Shown piece after piece: positions 36,077 through 47,622 of a DNA stretch of 64,000 bases; the first letter of the stretch is position 1; every line of letters begins with the position of its first letter. This DNA comes from Monosporascus cannonballus (taxonomy: Eukaryota; Ascomycota; Sordariomycetes; Xylariales), in the NCBI GenBank assembly GCA_004154925.1, contig QJNS01000159.1, positions 1 to 64,000 of the forward strand, given 5' to 3'. A program made the position numbers and the translations under genes. A model generated the notes under the pieces. It did not search any database and was not told the origin of the DNA. It was given only the letters and a program-made list of their open reading frames with translations.

Positions 36077-37120
36077 ATGTTCTCTACATGGTCAGGTATC
36101 TCGCTTACCGCCGCCATCGCGGCAGTATCAGCGTCACGGATGGTACCCAGTACGGTTGACAACACCGTCGCAAACAACTTCACCTCCGTTGGCAGCGAAA
36201 CTCGGATCCTCGAGGAAACAATCCGCATAAACGAATGGGCCCCGAGCTATGCCGACTTCACTACGGTTTGGCAGGACGCCTTCGTCGGCAACGAACGGCA
36301 GTCGCCCGACACGAACAACTGGAACATCATCACGGGGAACCTCGGGGTCAACAACGAGTGGCAGACCTACAGGGGCGGCTGGGAGAACCTGCAGCTCAGC
36401 GGCGGCAACACGCTCCAGATCGTGCCGGTGATAGCCAACGGGCAGTGGACCTCGGGCCGCGTCGAGTCGAGGTACACGTTCACGCCGCAGGACGGGCGCG
36501 TGACGCGGGCCGAGGCGAGGCTCCGGTTCGGCGACGCACCGAGCGGTAACAAGCAGGGGATATGGCCCGCCTTCTGGATCATGGGCGACTCAATCCGCCA
36601 GGGCGTCCGCTGGCCCGGGAACGGCGAGATCGACGTCATGGAGCGCGTAAATGGCGAGTGGGCCGGCCACGGCACCGTCCACTGCGACGTCTTCCCCGGG
36701 GGTATCTGCGACGAGCCCAACGGCAAGGGCACCGGCGTCGGGCTCCCGGACAACGGCTGGCACGTCTGGCGCGTCGAGTGGGACCGCAGGGCCGACAACT
36801 GGGCCGAGGAAGTTCTCACTTGGTACCTCGACGGCAATAGGTTCCACAGCGTCGCCGGCTGGCAGGTGGGCTGGGACGTCTGGCAGAATCTGGCGGCGAA
36901 GCCCCTATTCTTCATTTTGAACGTTGCCGTTGGCGGCGGTTGGGTAAGTCTCCATCTATAATCTTGGTATCCCCCTCAGGAGGGGGGTTGGAATGTCGAA
37001 CTGAGCGTGTCTTCTCTAACTGACTATCAAACGTAGCCCGGCGCGCCGAACAAGGATACCTGGGACTGGTACGGCAACATGATGGAGATCGCGTACGTCG
37101 CCCACTTCGTGTCGAATTAA
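36077..37120 (+). CDS. Secreted glycoside hydrolase family 16 beta-glucanase-like, 316 aa
   Basis: Exons 36077-36943 and 37037-37120; the 93 bp intron contains CTCTAACTGAC before its acceptor. The start at 36077 gives a signal peptide (MFSTWSGISLTAAIAAVSAS), while the earlier ATG at 35978 would add 33 residues with no such sense. The catalytic motif GNGEIDVMERVNG carries the nucleophile E184, D186 and the acid/base E189, the GH16 ExDxxE form. WPAFWIMG before it and HVWRVEWD after it are also typical. Known roles of the family are hydrolysis or remodelling of beta-1,3/1,4-glucans of cell walls. The end, WDWYGNMMEIAYV, forms the last strand. The coding region is GC-rich, yet the AT-rich block begins about 120 bp after the stop codon, so the gene sits on a sharp compositional border. 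Confidence 0.93.
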
Positions 37121-37192
37121 GCCGTAGCTTTCCTCGATATCAGTACATTTGTTGCCTCATCGCAATCAGGACCCCATTTTGAAGGTTGTGGC

Positions 37193-37216
37193 TGCGCCTG
37201 CTGCGCCGCAGGCGCA
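37193..37216. repeat. GC-rich hairpin at the edge of the AT-rich block
   Basis: Perfect 9 bp stem (TGCGCCTGC and GCAGGCGCA) with a 6 base loop, 73 bp after the GH16 stop and just before composition falls to AT-rich. It may be the end of an inserted element; no partner end was found. Confidence 0.5.
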
Positions 37217-37913
37217 GTTACAGCTATTGTTTTTAATCAAGAAGTAGCTGTTGCAGGTTTAATATATTAATTAATTTTTTTATAAAATTTTTATAAAAAT
37301 AATTAAACTGCCAAAGTAAGGCTTACCACGGATTTGTAATTTTTTAAAGTTTATTATATTTAATTTTTTATAAATTTTTATAAATAATTATTTAAATACA
37401 TTTTAGAAATAGATTTTAAATTAAACGTTATTTAATTTACAAATCCGAAATATTAGCATAAAACTAATTATTATATTATATACATTTAAAGTTAATTAAA
37501 TCAACATAATTATTATAATTTTTAAAAATAATAAAATAAACATTCGGAAATATGTTTTATTAAATTAAATATATTAAATTGTAAGAAAATAAGCTTCGAG
37601 CTTTTTTAATTTAAATACTAATAAAAACTTGAAAGGTATTAAACGTTAAAACTGTTGATTGTTTAATTAGTTTGTAAAGTAGTTAATTTTTATAATTTTT
37701 ATATTATGTTCACGTTTAATAAATGTATTTGTTTATAAATTATAACCCGATTAAGGTTCGAATTTGAAAGAAATTAAACTTAAGTAAATAAAACCGAATT
37801 TTCGTTAATATTTATAAGGCACCATAATTTATCTTTATATATTTATTTAATTTATTTATTTAGCTATAATTTAAATAATAAAGTTTATTAATAATATATC
37901 GGCGGTTTATATT

Positions 37914-38046
37914 TGTTACGGTTTGGGGGTACCGTACAAGCTCCAGTATATATATAGCTGTAAGCACCAGGATGATTGCCACAATTGCGATCATTCCACT
38001 AATCTTTTGAGCCCCGGTGGTGTAACGGTATGGTGTAGCCGTAACA
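37914..38046. repeat. 133 bp less-degraded island with TGTTACGG...CCGTAACA ends
   Basis: Starts TGTTACGG and ends CCGTAACA. The outer 8 bp are inverted, and six further bases (TACCGT/ACGGTA) match after an unmatched middle. The flanks ATATT and ACATT could be a 5 bp target duplication with one C-to-T change. TG...CA ends and a 5 bp duplication fit a small solo LTR of the gypsy kind. G and C content is clearly higher than around it. Confidence 0.5.
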
Positions 38047-38739
38047 ACATTATAAAGACGTATTTTAATATTTAAAGATTTAATGCGTATAAGGCGACAA
38101 ATTTACATGCGTATTTTCGATAAATTGTCGATATAGAATCGAGATTACTTTTTAATATCGAAGTGAGATAGAGTGATACGCTTATGATCAATCTCGGCTG
38201 ATCAGAAAGTCCGAGTCTCGTATATATATTAAAGAGTTCTTTTTCGCTATAGGTTTAAGCTTAAAGAGAAACTATTAACGATTATTATTATTTATTTTAT
38301 TTTTCTAGCATTTTTATTATCGAGATTTAATATCATTAATATAACCGGTTTAATTTTTCTATTTTAATAATATTTTTTCAAATTTTAATATTACTTATTT
38401 AATCGCATTAATTAAAACTATTTCATTTTATTCGAATTTTTTTATCTATTAAAAAATAAGATGAAGTTTATTTAATTGCCGAGGTAATTTTTAACCTTTT
38501 AATTAATATTAAAAGATAAGATTTTAATTAAAAACATAAGTAATTATAACTACGGCTATAGAAATATAAAAACGTATTTTTTTATAAGCGTTTAATAGTT
38601 TTAAAAATTTCTTAATAACTTTATTACAGGTTTTTATAAAATTCTTTTACAAATTATTTTTACTAGTTTTAAACACGCAAATTTTACTATAATATAATAA
38701 ATAATTATTTTATTATTCTTTTAGATACCGAATTTTCTT

Positions 38740-40975
38740 TTGTTTTTTCGTATTATAAAAAGCTCGAAATTATATTAATAGTTCATAGGCTAATTTTTTA
38801 ATATTTTACATAACTATAAGATGCCGTTTTATTATAAGATAATGGATAGTTATGAGCTGGGTAAGGTGATCTTCGACCAGTCGTAAAGCAGATTTTAAAA
38901 AAATAAGTATATTAGATTCTTTCTATTTGGCGTTTTTTATTAGGTGTTAAATAGTAGATTTATATTAATAAGTAGATCGGTAGCTAATTGGTGACTGGTC
39001 GATTACCAAACTTATTTTTATAAGGGCTATATTTTTATAATTATTTTTTAAGCTGTTAATTCCTAATAATATTATTATTAATTTGATATAACCCGTTTTG
39101 CAAATTTAATTGCGTATATTTGCCGGTAATTTATTGTTATATTATGTTATAAGTAATTGCCGTAATAATTAATACGTATTATGTTACGTAAATAATTTTT
39201 TTGCTCAGTTTTTTATTATATTCTGTTTTCGACCTTACTTTGTTTACGTTTTCGTTTTTTTCTTTTCGCGCCTATATATTTTTTGTATATGCGTTTCGTT
39301 CAGTTTTCTGTTATCTTTTTATTTTTATTCGTTTTTTCCATTTATTTTGCGTATTATTTCCATTTGTTATATTTTTTTTCGTAAGCAGTTCTAAAAAAAA
39401 TAGTATTTTAATATTAATAAAGATTGAAATTTCTTTTAATGTGATTTTTCGACGTCGATAATAAGATGGATATTAATTGTATTACGAACGGTAATAAGCC
39501 GTACTGTATTTACGTGATATAACGTTATTTTAATTCCTATACGATTTGCGTTTAGGTTCCGAGCGTTTTAAATTATATCGTAATTAATTATTATTATAAG
39601 ATTTTTTGTGTAATAAGTAATTATTTTTAATATTATTAATATTATTATTTGATTTCCGTTTAAATTCCGATTATTTTTAAAAGTACCGCTAAAATAGTTT
39701 TTTTAATTCGGTAATAATAACTAGAAGTTAATTAACGAATTCGAAAAAGTTCGTATTGTGAATATTTAATATAAACGTTCCAACGTAATTGCGGTCGGTC
39801 GTCAACTTAACGTTTTTTACAAGGCCGAATTTGCTTTTAATAGGATTATTATTTAAAATTTTCGTTTTTTTAATATAACGGAAGTCGATTTTCGATCGTT
39901 CGTTATAGTTATAGAAATTTAATCTTAACGCCGTTTTATAGATTTGCAGATTTAGATTTTTTTTATAAGTATTACGGTTCTTTTTTATTGTTCCGTAATT
40001 AAATATCTGATTAGGCCTAATTTTAGGGTATCTTTATAAGTAAAATAATTTTCGAAGGCCGTTATACTATTACGTTTCCTATTTACGAATATTTTCTGTT
40101 TGTTTTCCGACGTTTTGACGAAATTTTGATATTTATTAATAATTATAATTAAAAAATGGCTTTGCCCGGCAAAATTATTATTAAACTTAAATACGTTAAG
40201 CGTTTTAAGGACGGCGCCTTATTTTCGATTAATAACAAATTATATTTCGGTTACTTGGGTCGTATTTTTCGTAAGAAATAAAACGTTTTTCAGTTTTTTT
40301 AAATTTTATGTCTAGCAAATTTAATAAACGTATTTGCTTTTTACCGTTATATATTTTCCGATTATTTTCCGATATTTTTATGTTAATTTCCTTAATATAC
40401 TTGTTAAGAGTTAATTAACGTAAAACTTAATAATTAAATGCGAAATTTTGTTTTCGAAATAAAGGTTTAATTTTTTTCTATATTATTTATGAGTTTTCGA
40501 CCGTTATACAATAAAGTAATTATTCGCTAAAAGCTTAAAAACAATTATATAATTAAATAATATTTTAATTTTTATGTTTTAATTTTAATTTTATTTAAAA
40601 TTATTTTTTGCAATTTTTATAATTATTAGGCGATTAATTTCCGATCGGGTTGTTATTATTTTACGGTTTTTAGGTCGTTTTATTTTCTATGTACGTATTT
40701 AACTTTTTTTTGTAACGTTATAATATTTTAAGCATATATTCGAAATATTTTTGGAAATTTTATATATTATATTCGATAGGCCAACTTTTTTATTTAATAA
40801 GATATTTGCGTTACCCCCGGTTATTTCGTTAATGGACGATATCTTTTATTACTTATTTTTCTTGTTCTTTTATTAGGTCGGGTAACGTTATTTGGATATC
40901 GCCCGGTTCCCAGTGATATTACGGTTTTAATAAAAATATTAGAAATATATTATATACCTATTAATATTTAACCCA
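38740..40975. repeat. Left arm of a 5 kb inverted repeat (palindrome)
   Basis: Pairs in reverse complement with 41,815-43,965. Checked anchors: GAGCTGG at 38,854-38,860 with 43,860-43,866; the stretch around 39,230-39,370 with 43,350-43,520; 40,150-40,400 with 42,350-42,620; 40,600-40,960 with 41,830-42,220. The match is diverged by many C/T and G/A differences. Outer limits are approximate. Confidence 0.85.
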
Positions 40976-41100
40976 AAAACCAATTACGTTATAAACTATA
41001 TAAATAATTATAACTTTTACCGTTACGTAAATAATTATTTTTAAAATTTTCGTTAAATTTTATTACAGAACTTTTTAAAAGGTTAAATTTAAACGGGCTA

Positions 41101-41900
41101 AAATATAATATAATTCTGGTAATCGTTAACCGTTTTACGAAATTAAAATTATTAATTTTTACGGTTAAAACCTTAACCACAGCCGAATTGGCTCAATTAT
41201 TTTATAACGAGATTAAATATAAATTCGATACGCCAACCGCAATTATTAATAATAAAAATAAATTATTAACGAATTAATTTTAAGCAAAATTTTATAAAGA
41301 ACAAAAAATAAAACAACAAATATCGCTTATTTATTATTTACAAACCGATAAATAAACAGAATATATTTATTAAATTTGAAAATACTATTTCCGTAATTAC
41401 ATTAATAAATATTAAAATAATTAAATAAAGTTATTATAAAATATGAAATTCGCATTTAATGATTTGCAAAACGCGATTATTAGCCGTTTTTCGTTTAAAA
41501 TCTTATATAAATATTATTTAAAAAATAATAAAGTATTTTTTATAAAATTTAACAGATAAATATAAAAAATTAAGAAATATTTCAATAAAATAATAATTAT
41601 TTATTAAATAATATATAAATATTAAAAAAATAATTATAATTTAAAAAAGTTCTTATAATTAACATTATATACGTATAAAATTTTAATTAAGATAATAAGT
41701 AAATTTATGGACTAAAATTTTTAAATTTAAAAATACAAACTTTATATTTATTTATATTCCAATTACAAATAAGAAATATATACATTTTTTAAATATATAA
41801 AAAAAATTTTTAAATATTAACGAATATATAATATATTTTTAATATGTTTAATAAAACCATAATATAACTTAAAATTAAATAACATTTAAATCATATTACC
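41101..41900 (+). pseudogene. Ty3/gypsy integrase and pol C-terminus, RIP-degraded
   Basis: The plus frame from 41,101 reads IILVIVNRFTKLKLLIF, TLTTAELAQLFYNEI, FDTPTAIINNKNKLLT, then after two stops FYKEQKIKQQISLIYYLQTD. This follows the core of chromoviral/gypsy integrase (VIVDRFTK..., TAEELA..LFY, GTP..I.SDRG..FTS, YHPQTDGQTE). Asp is replaced by Asn where the first two catalytic Asp would be (VIVNR, INNK), as expected from G-to-A change. Further on, FAFNDLQNAI (near 41,450; family FAYNDS.N) and YNIFLICLIKP (near 41,830-41,870; family HNVFHVSLLKP) follow. The part 40,975-41,815 lies between the two inverted arms. Confidence 0.8.
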
Positions 41901-43965
41901 GGATTTAATAAAGGAACAAAAAAATAAATAATAAATAATATCGTTTTTTATTAACATAATCGGAAATAACGCGAAAATCTAATTAAATAAAAAAGCTGGC
42001 TTGTCGAATATATTACGTAAAAACTCCGAAAATATTTCGAATACGTATTTAAAATATTATAACGTTACGAAAAAAATTAAATACGTATATAAAAAATAAA
42101 ATAATTTAAAATTCGCAAAATAATAATACCTTAATTAAATATTAATCGTTTAATAATTATAAAAATTATAAGAAATAATTTTAAATAAATTTAAAATATT
42201 AACGTTAAAATAATATTTAATTATATAATTATTTTTAAGTTTTTGACAAATAATTACTTTATCGTATATTAATCGAAAACCGATAAATAATATTAAAAAA
42301 TCGAATTTTTATTTCGAAATTGAAATTTTACGTTTAATTATTAAGTTTTATATTATTTAGCTTTTAATAAACTTACTAAAGAAATTAATATAGAAATAGT
42401 GGAAAATAATCGGAAAATATATAACGGCAAAAAGTATATATATTTATTAAATTTAATAGGCGTACAATTCGGAAACAATTTAAATATATTTAATGTTTTA
42501 TAAAAAATAAGGCCTAAATAACCGGAATATAACTTGTTATTAATTAGAAATAAAGCGCTATTTTTAAAGCGTTTAACGTATTTAAATTTAATAATAATTT
42601 TATTATATAAAACCATTTTTTATTTATAATTAAGGAACGTAACGGTATAACGGTTTTCGAAAATTATTTTATTTATAAAAGTATTTTAAAATTATACTTA
42701 ATCGGAAATTAATTACGAAATAATAAGGAAAAAATTGTAATATTTATATAAAATATTTAAATTTGTAAATTTATAAAACGGTATTAAAATTAAATTTTCG
42801 TGATTATAACGGACGATCAAAAATTAATTTCCGTTATATTAAAGAAATAATATTCTTTAATAATAACGATATTAAAGATAAATTCGGTTTCGCGAAAAAT
42901 ATTAAATTAATAATTAATCGTAATTATATCGAAATCTTCGTATTAAATATTTGCAATATAAGCTTTTTCGAATTCCTTAATTAATTTTTAATTATTAATA
43001 CCGAATTAAAACATTATTTAGGCTGTATTTTTTTAAAAAAATAATTAGAATTTAAACGGAAATTAAATAATAATATTAATAATATAAAAAATAATTATTT
43101 ATTATACGAAAAATTTTGTAATAATAATTAATTATAATATAATTTAAAAAAACCGAAATTTAAAAAAACCGTATAATAATTAAAATAACGTAATATTATA
43201 TAGATATAATACGATTTATTGCAGTTCGTAATACGATTAATATTTATTTTACTATTAACGTTAAAAGAATAGTATTAAAGGAAATACTAATTTTTATTAA
43301 TATCAAAATCTTACTTTTTTTAGAACTTTTTATAAGAAAAAAATATAGCGAACAGAAATAATACGTAAAATAAAAAAGGCGAAGTAAAAATAAAAAAACG
43401 GAAAACCGAACGAAACGCGTACATAAAAGAAATAAAGATATAAGTACGAAAGAGAAAAAAAAGGTAAATAAAATGGGATTAAAAATGGATTATAATAAAA
43501 GAATTAAGCAAAATATATTGAATTCTATAATATAATACGTATTAATTATTCTTATAATTATTTATAATATAATATGATAATATATTATCGACAAATATAT
43601 ATAATGAAATTTGCGAAACGTATTATATTAAATTAATAATAATATTGTTAAGAATTAATATTTTAAAAAAGAAAAATAATTATAAAAATATAACTTTTAT
43701 AAGGATAAGGCTGGTAACCGATTAGCTATCGATTAGTTACCGACTTATTTATTAATATAAATCCATTATCTGGCAGCTAGTAGGAAACGCCAGATAGAAA
43801 TAATCTAATACATTTACTTCTTGAAATCTGCTCTACAATTGGTCGAAGGTCACCTCACCCCAGCTCATAGCTGTCTATTATCTTATATTTTTCTAAAATT
43901 CGGATAAAAATCGACGTATATAAAATAGAGATAAAATAGGCTAAGAGAATAACGAATATCATAAA
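41815..43965. repeat. Right arm of the 5 kb inverted repeat
   Basis: Reverse-complement partner of 38,740-40,975. On the plus strand it continues directly from the gypsy pol remnant, so it is the 3' part and probably the downstream region of the element. The left arm is the same part of another copy in opposite orientation. Confidence 0.85.
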
Positions 43966-44774
43966 GCTTGAAAATTAAAATAATAATTTATTATATTATT
44001 TAATTTCGTTAATAGGGTTATATCTTTTTAAAAAAGATATAAAATGATATAAAAGTAGTAAATATTTAATACTAAAGTTTAAAAAAGTATAATATTATTT
44101 AACAATTTCAAATTTAACATTAAACAGTTATAAAAATATTAAAAATATTTATTGTCCAATTTATATCGTGTAATATTTCTTGGCATATTAAGATTAATTT
44201 AAAATATATAGCTCAAATTTAAATATATTTTTATAGAAATATTAAAAGCATTTTAATATATAGTAATATAATAACAATTTATAAATAATTTAACAATACT
44301 ATTAAATTAATTCTATATTAAAACTTTTCTTTTTTATTATTATTATTAACGTAATTTATAATTTTATATTTACAAAATAATTTTTAAAATTACGTATCAG
44401 TTTTAGATATATTTTTAAACTATTTTAATAGCGTTTCGATAAGTAGTAGCTATTTTACTTATTTTTAAGCATTTTTCGTATTTTAGTTTATATATTTTTA
44501 TAGTAGTATTAAATAATCTTTAACTAAGCTATTTTTCAGCGATAATTTTAATGCTTAGTTTATCAATATTACGCAAGATGTTAATAAACGCGCTGTTTTT
44601 AAAAAATATTATAGTATTAATAATTAAAAGTACGTATTTTGTAAAAAAAATGTAAAAATATATATCTTAATTTATTACGATTTCTATCAGGTTTAATTTA
44701 CACTTTATTGCTTTATGGAGCTATTTCATTATATTTAAACCTTAAAATTTAATAAATACCTTTATAATAATACA

Positions 44775-45599
44775 TTACTTAGTGATTTCGAAAGACACGG
44801 GCTCCATGATTAATTCAATGTCTCTCTGACCCTTAATGCCCAAGACATCCTTCGGCGGCCCGTCGACCTCGTCCAGCACATCATCCGTCGTACCTCACCA
44901 CCAAGTCCGGATCATCCTGCCTTCGTCCAAAAGCCCTAGGCTATACGTGTGTCCCGCTCGGAAGACATGTGCGCCATCCTTGGTCCTCTTGACGATATTC
45001 AGCGGCTGCTTAGCGACGGTTACCTCCTGCCCTGGATGCAGCGTCACGTAGTACCTCTCGTCGTAGCTACATATCCTACGCTGGACTTCCGGGCGCCTAG
45101 GTCCCTTGGTGATCTCGAGCTTGATGTTAGTCGGCGGATCCTGGGATATGTCTTGGGCGGTGAAATTGCGGCCCATCAAAGCCAGGCCGGGGTTGAAGAT
45201 GGTGGACCATGTGTGGAGAGTCACCGGCTTAGGAGCAGATGAGTCTAGTGTCGCCGTGACAGAAAGGTCTGGAATGGCATTTTCAATATCTCCGTGCTTG
45301 TATGTAGAAGGAGAGATGGTCAGCGTAGGGTTTGCAATGGGTACCCAAATGGGTACCCATCACTACCCACGACGTAAATTCACACGTCATAAAAGCTTAA
45401 TACTTAGGGTTTCCTAGAAATATTTATTATACATGTAATTCTGTATTGTTTACAGATGTTTATTATGTATTTATGATTGAAAATATCATCCGTGGGTAGT
45501 GATGGGTACCCATTTGGGTACCCATTGCAAACCCTAGGTCAGCGCGACTGAAACTGAGGGAGGTGCGAGATCCGTGACGGCAGAAGACACAGTAGCCAT
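44775..45599 (-). pseudogene. Small conserved fungal protein gene broken by a MITE and a stop
   Basis: The frame starts ATG at 45599-45597 and runs 21 codons (MATVSSAVTDLAPPSV...) to the insertion point, where the element itself supplies TAG (45536-45534). After the second copy of the target duplication (45318-45325) the same frame goes on as ISPSTYKHGDIENAIPD to RTWW, then TGA, then GTTDDVLDEVDGPPKDV and IELIMEPVSFEITK to TAA (44775-44777). The TGA replaces a likely Arg (CGA). The remaining sequence shows TWSTIFNPGLALMGRNFTA and DERYYVTLHPGQEVTV; I recall similar fungal proteins of about 200 residues but know no function. The gene ends at the very edge of the AT-rich block, so the stop may be spill-over of RIP. 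Without the element the reading frame would be continuous to the TGA. Confidence 0.75.
45326..45536. mobile_element. hAT-like MITE, 211 bp, perfect 46 bp inverted ends
   Basis: Left end 45326-45371 and right end 45491-45536 are perfect reverse complements over 46 bp, starting TAGGGTTTGCAATGGGTACC. Both sides carry the same 8 bp, GGTCAGCG (45318-45325 and 45537-45544), an 8 bp target duplication as made by hAT transposases. The inverted repeat itself holds two copies of AATGGGTACCC in tandem, each with a palindromic GGGTACCC core. The 119 bp centre is AT-rich and codes for nothing. Identical ends suggest a recent insertion. Confidence 0.93.
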
Positions 45600-47378
45600 A
45601 ATGTATCGAGAGCAAGATAGTTTGTATATACTCGAGAACTTTCCAGGTTGAGAGGGGTCGATAAATCGAGGAAGTTGGAATTTGGGGGCGGGGGGCAGGG
45701 GACGGGAGCAACACTTCGGATCAGCTTGGCTAAGTACATACCATCACATGTTACATCCTTCTTTGCGGCACAATATATTAGTTTCTAGTTCTATCACACC
45801 GTGACATGGCAAGTCCAAGTTGGAAAGGAAGACAGTACTATCTCTCAGCTTACCCATGTGCATAGCATCTCATCTTGCATCCTTTCTGACATCATAATAT
45901 ACTACCTTCTAATCCCACCACGACACTATACGGCAAGGCTGGGTTACAGTAGGAGGCAAAATATTTCATCTCAACTACCTATCTGGATATGTATCACCAC
46001 ATCTTACATCCTTTCAACGTCATAATATACTAATTTCTCGTCTCATAACGTCACAATACCGCAAAGCCAATGACAAAATGACTATCTAGATGGGGAAACC
46101 GGGCGACTCAAGGGGCATCTTTTGCCATTCGACCCCAAAACGCCGGATCATTCGCACATGGCCTCACGTTACCTCTATTCTAAGCTTACCTCGGATGATT
46201 GGAGCCTCCTACGCGACGTAGGGAATCGTATACCATGAAACAGCACACATCTTGCGAATGAGAGTGGGCAACAGACGTCTAATAGCCTCCTCGATCGACG
46301 ATGGTGAGCTCTCAGCCCGACACGGACAGCAGCCGCCAGAATGCAAGTGCCGCCTGTAGGGCATATTCTCAAGCCTGGAGATGTATAAATGCCACGGCGG
46401 ATCTGCAATGGGTGGCCCTAGGCCAGTGTAATCTTCACTCATCGTCTCCCATTAGCGACTACAATATCCGTTCAAAGCCCTGTCTATACCGAAGCTCAAG
46501 CACCCGCTGACTATCACCATGGCCGCCCTAAGAACGTACTCTCCAGCGCTCTGCTCACTATGCTAGCTGCTGCCGCACCGCTGGAAGATGCCTTAGCGGT
46601 GAAGCATTTGCTTTCCAAAAGAACCAATCCATCTATTGACTCTGTGTTCAATGAGCGGCGGAATACGCGGCTCTCGGATGGCTTCAAGAAACTTGTATTT
46701 TAAACGCCCCGTATTATTTATATTATAACTTAGCTTTTACGTGTCCCCTATGAAAATTTTATAAGGGGTATAAAATAGACTAGCTATTCTATACACGTAA
46801 GGGTACCGTGCCGCAAGCACAATAAATAACCTCGTTTTAAAGTACGAATTCTAAGTTGACGGCTAGCCAGGTCGACGGTTAACAAGGTCGACAGTTGCAA
46901 GGTAGTTACTTCCGTACGCGGCTTCCCCATCCACCCACCCACAAGGGGGAGCCGCTCGTTTTTAATCGACGGTCCAGGTCGACGGTCCAGATTAGCGACA
47001 ACCCATCCTTTGCGGATAACGGCTAGTTCGGCCTGCTGACGCAAGCTTCACAAGCCGTTATCCGCTCCGGCGGAGGGGGCTTGGCCCCCATACCCCCTCG
47101 GTAAGGCTGTCGACAGAGAAGACAGCAATAAGGTCAGCGAGAAGGTTGATACTAAAGTCAGCTCAAAAATTAGGGCTGTAGGGCTGTAGGGCACCAGGCG
47201 GTCCCCAGCCCTCGCACGGTCCATACAAATTAGCAGGGATCTTGGAGACGGACCAATACCTATACCCCATTTGGACCTATCGAATCAAGAAGCACGAGCT
47301 GCATGCTGCCATGGTAGTTACTTTCCTATTTGGGAAGTCAGCTCCTAGTATACAAAAAAGAGCAACCCAATAACCCGC
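45600..47378. other. Repeat-rich stretch with gene fragments
   Basis: No intact gene. On the minus strand 46,442-46,209 reads as a sensible start (DPPWHLYISRLENMPYRRHL, then ESSPSSIEEAIRRLLPTLI) and stops at TAG where Gln would fit; it may be a fragment of a degraded gene that I do not recognise. On the plus strand 46,500-46,690 holds an open Ala/Leu-rich piece ending GFKKLVF. 47,012-47,024 and 47,053-47,065 form a perfect 13 bp inverted repeat (GCGGATAACGGCT), and motifs such as CAGGTCGACGGT recur around 46,870-46,990. Confidence 0.35.
47012..47065. repeat. 13 bp inverted repeat
   Basis: GCGGATAACGGCT at 47012-47024 and its reverse complement at 47053-47065, 28 bp apart. Possible end structure of a degraded element. 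Confidence 0.55.
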
Positions 47379-47611
47379 CAAGATGGTTGACAAAAATATT
47401 GTTATACCTCTACAATACTCTAGGTTCAAATATCAATCACGTATTAACAAAGGCAAGTGAAAATTAAGAGAAAATATTGCCATATTCTCCGAGGTCCAGA
47501 GATTATATTTCTAGTTTTTATTCGTTCGGAATACGTAATGACGGCACAAGTTATCTATACGAGTAGTAATGGGTGGGTTAAAGTATGACAATTATTTTGT
47601 CAACCACTCTG
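47379..47611. mobile_element. MITE copy 1, 233 bp
   Basis: Ends CAAGATGGTTGAC... and, inverted, CAGAGTGGTTGAC..., with about 30 bp of inverted similarity (TTGACAAAA then TTGTYATAC). It is the same length as the copy at 48,640-48,872 and shares long stretches with it, such as AATATTGCCATATTCTC and GACAATTATTTTGTCAACCA. No clear target duplication. No coding content. Confidence 0.75.
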
Positions 47612-47622
47612 CACTCGTTCAC

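Larger units (their letters stand above)
37240..44774. repeat. AT-rich block, RIP-degraded repeats
   Basis: About 7.5 kb where G and C nearly vanish, made of TA-rich sequence full of stop codons in all frames. The composition changes abruptly at both edges (about 37,240 and about 44,775). Content that can be read: a short less-degraded island (37,914-38,046), two inverted arms, and a gypsy integrase remnant between them. Depletion of CpA in favour of TpA is the mark of RIP. 44,000-44,774 and 38,050-38,740 are AT-rich with nothing identifiable. Long frames inside (39,201-39,461, 42,353-42,616) are not genes. Confidence 0.9.

Noticed and set aside
38011..38046. tRNA gene
   Set aside because: Two A-box-like motifs occur, but I find no B box at the right distance and no cloverleaf.
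42353..42616. 87-residue minus-strand frame (and its mirror near 40,150)
   Set aside because: Open in both arms for a stretch, but it lies antisense to the element, has only AT-biased codons and is broken in the left arm. Probably chance.
37240..44774. Mitochondrial DNA insert or centromere core
   Set aside because: The low GC first suggested mtDNA, but no mitochondrial gene is readable, and the inverted gypsy arms explain the block better. A centromere would usually be much longer.
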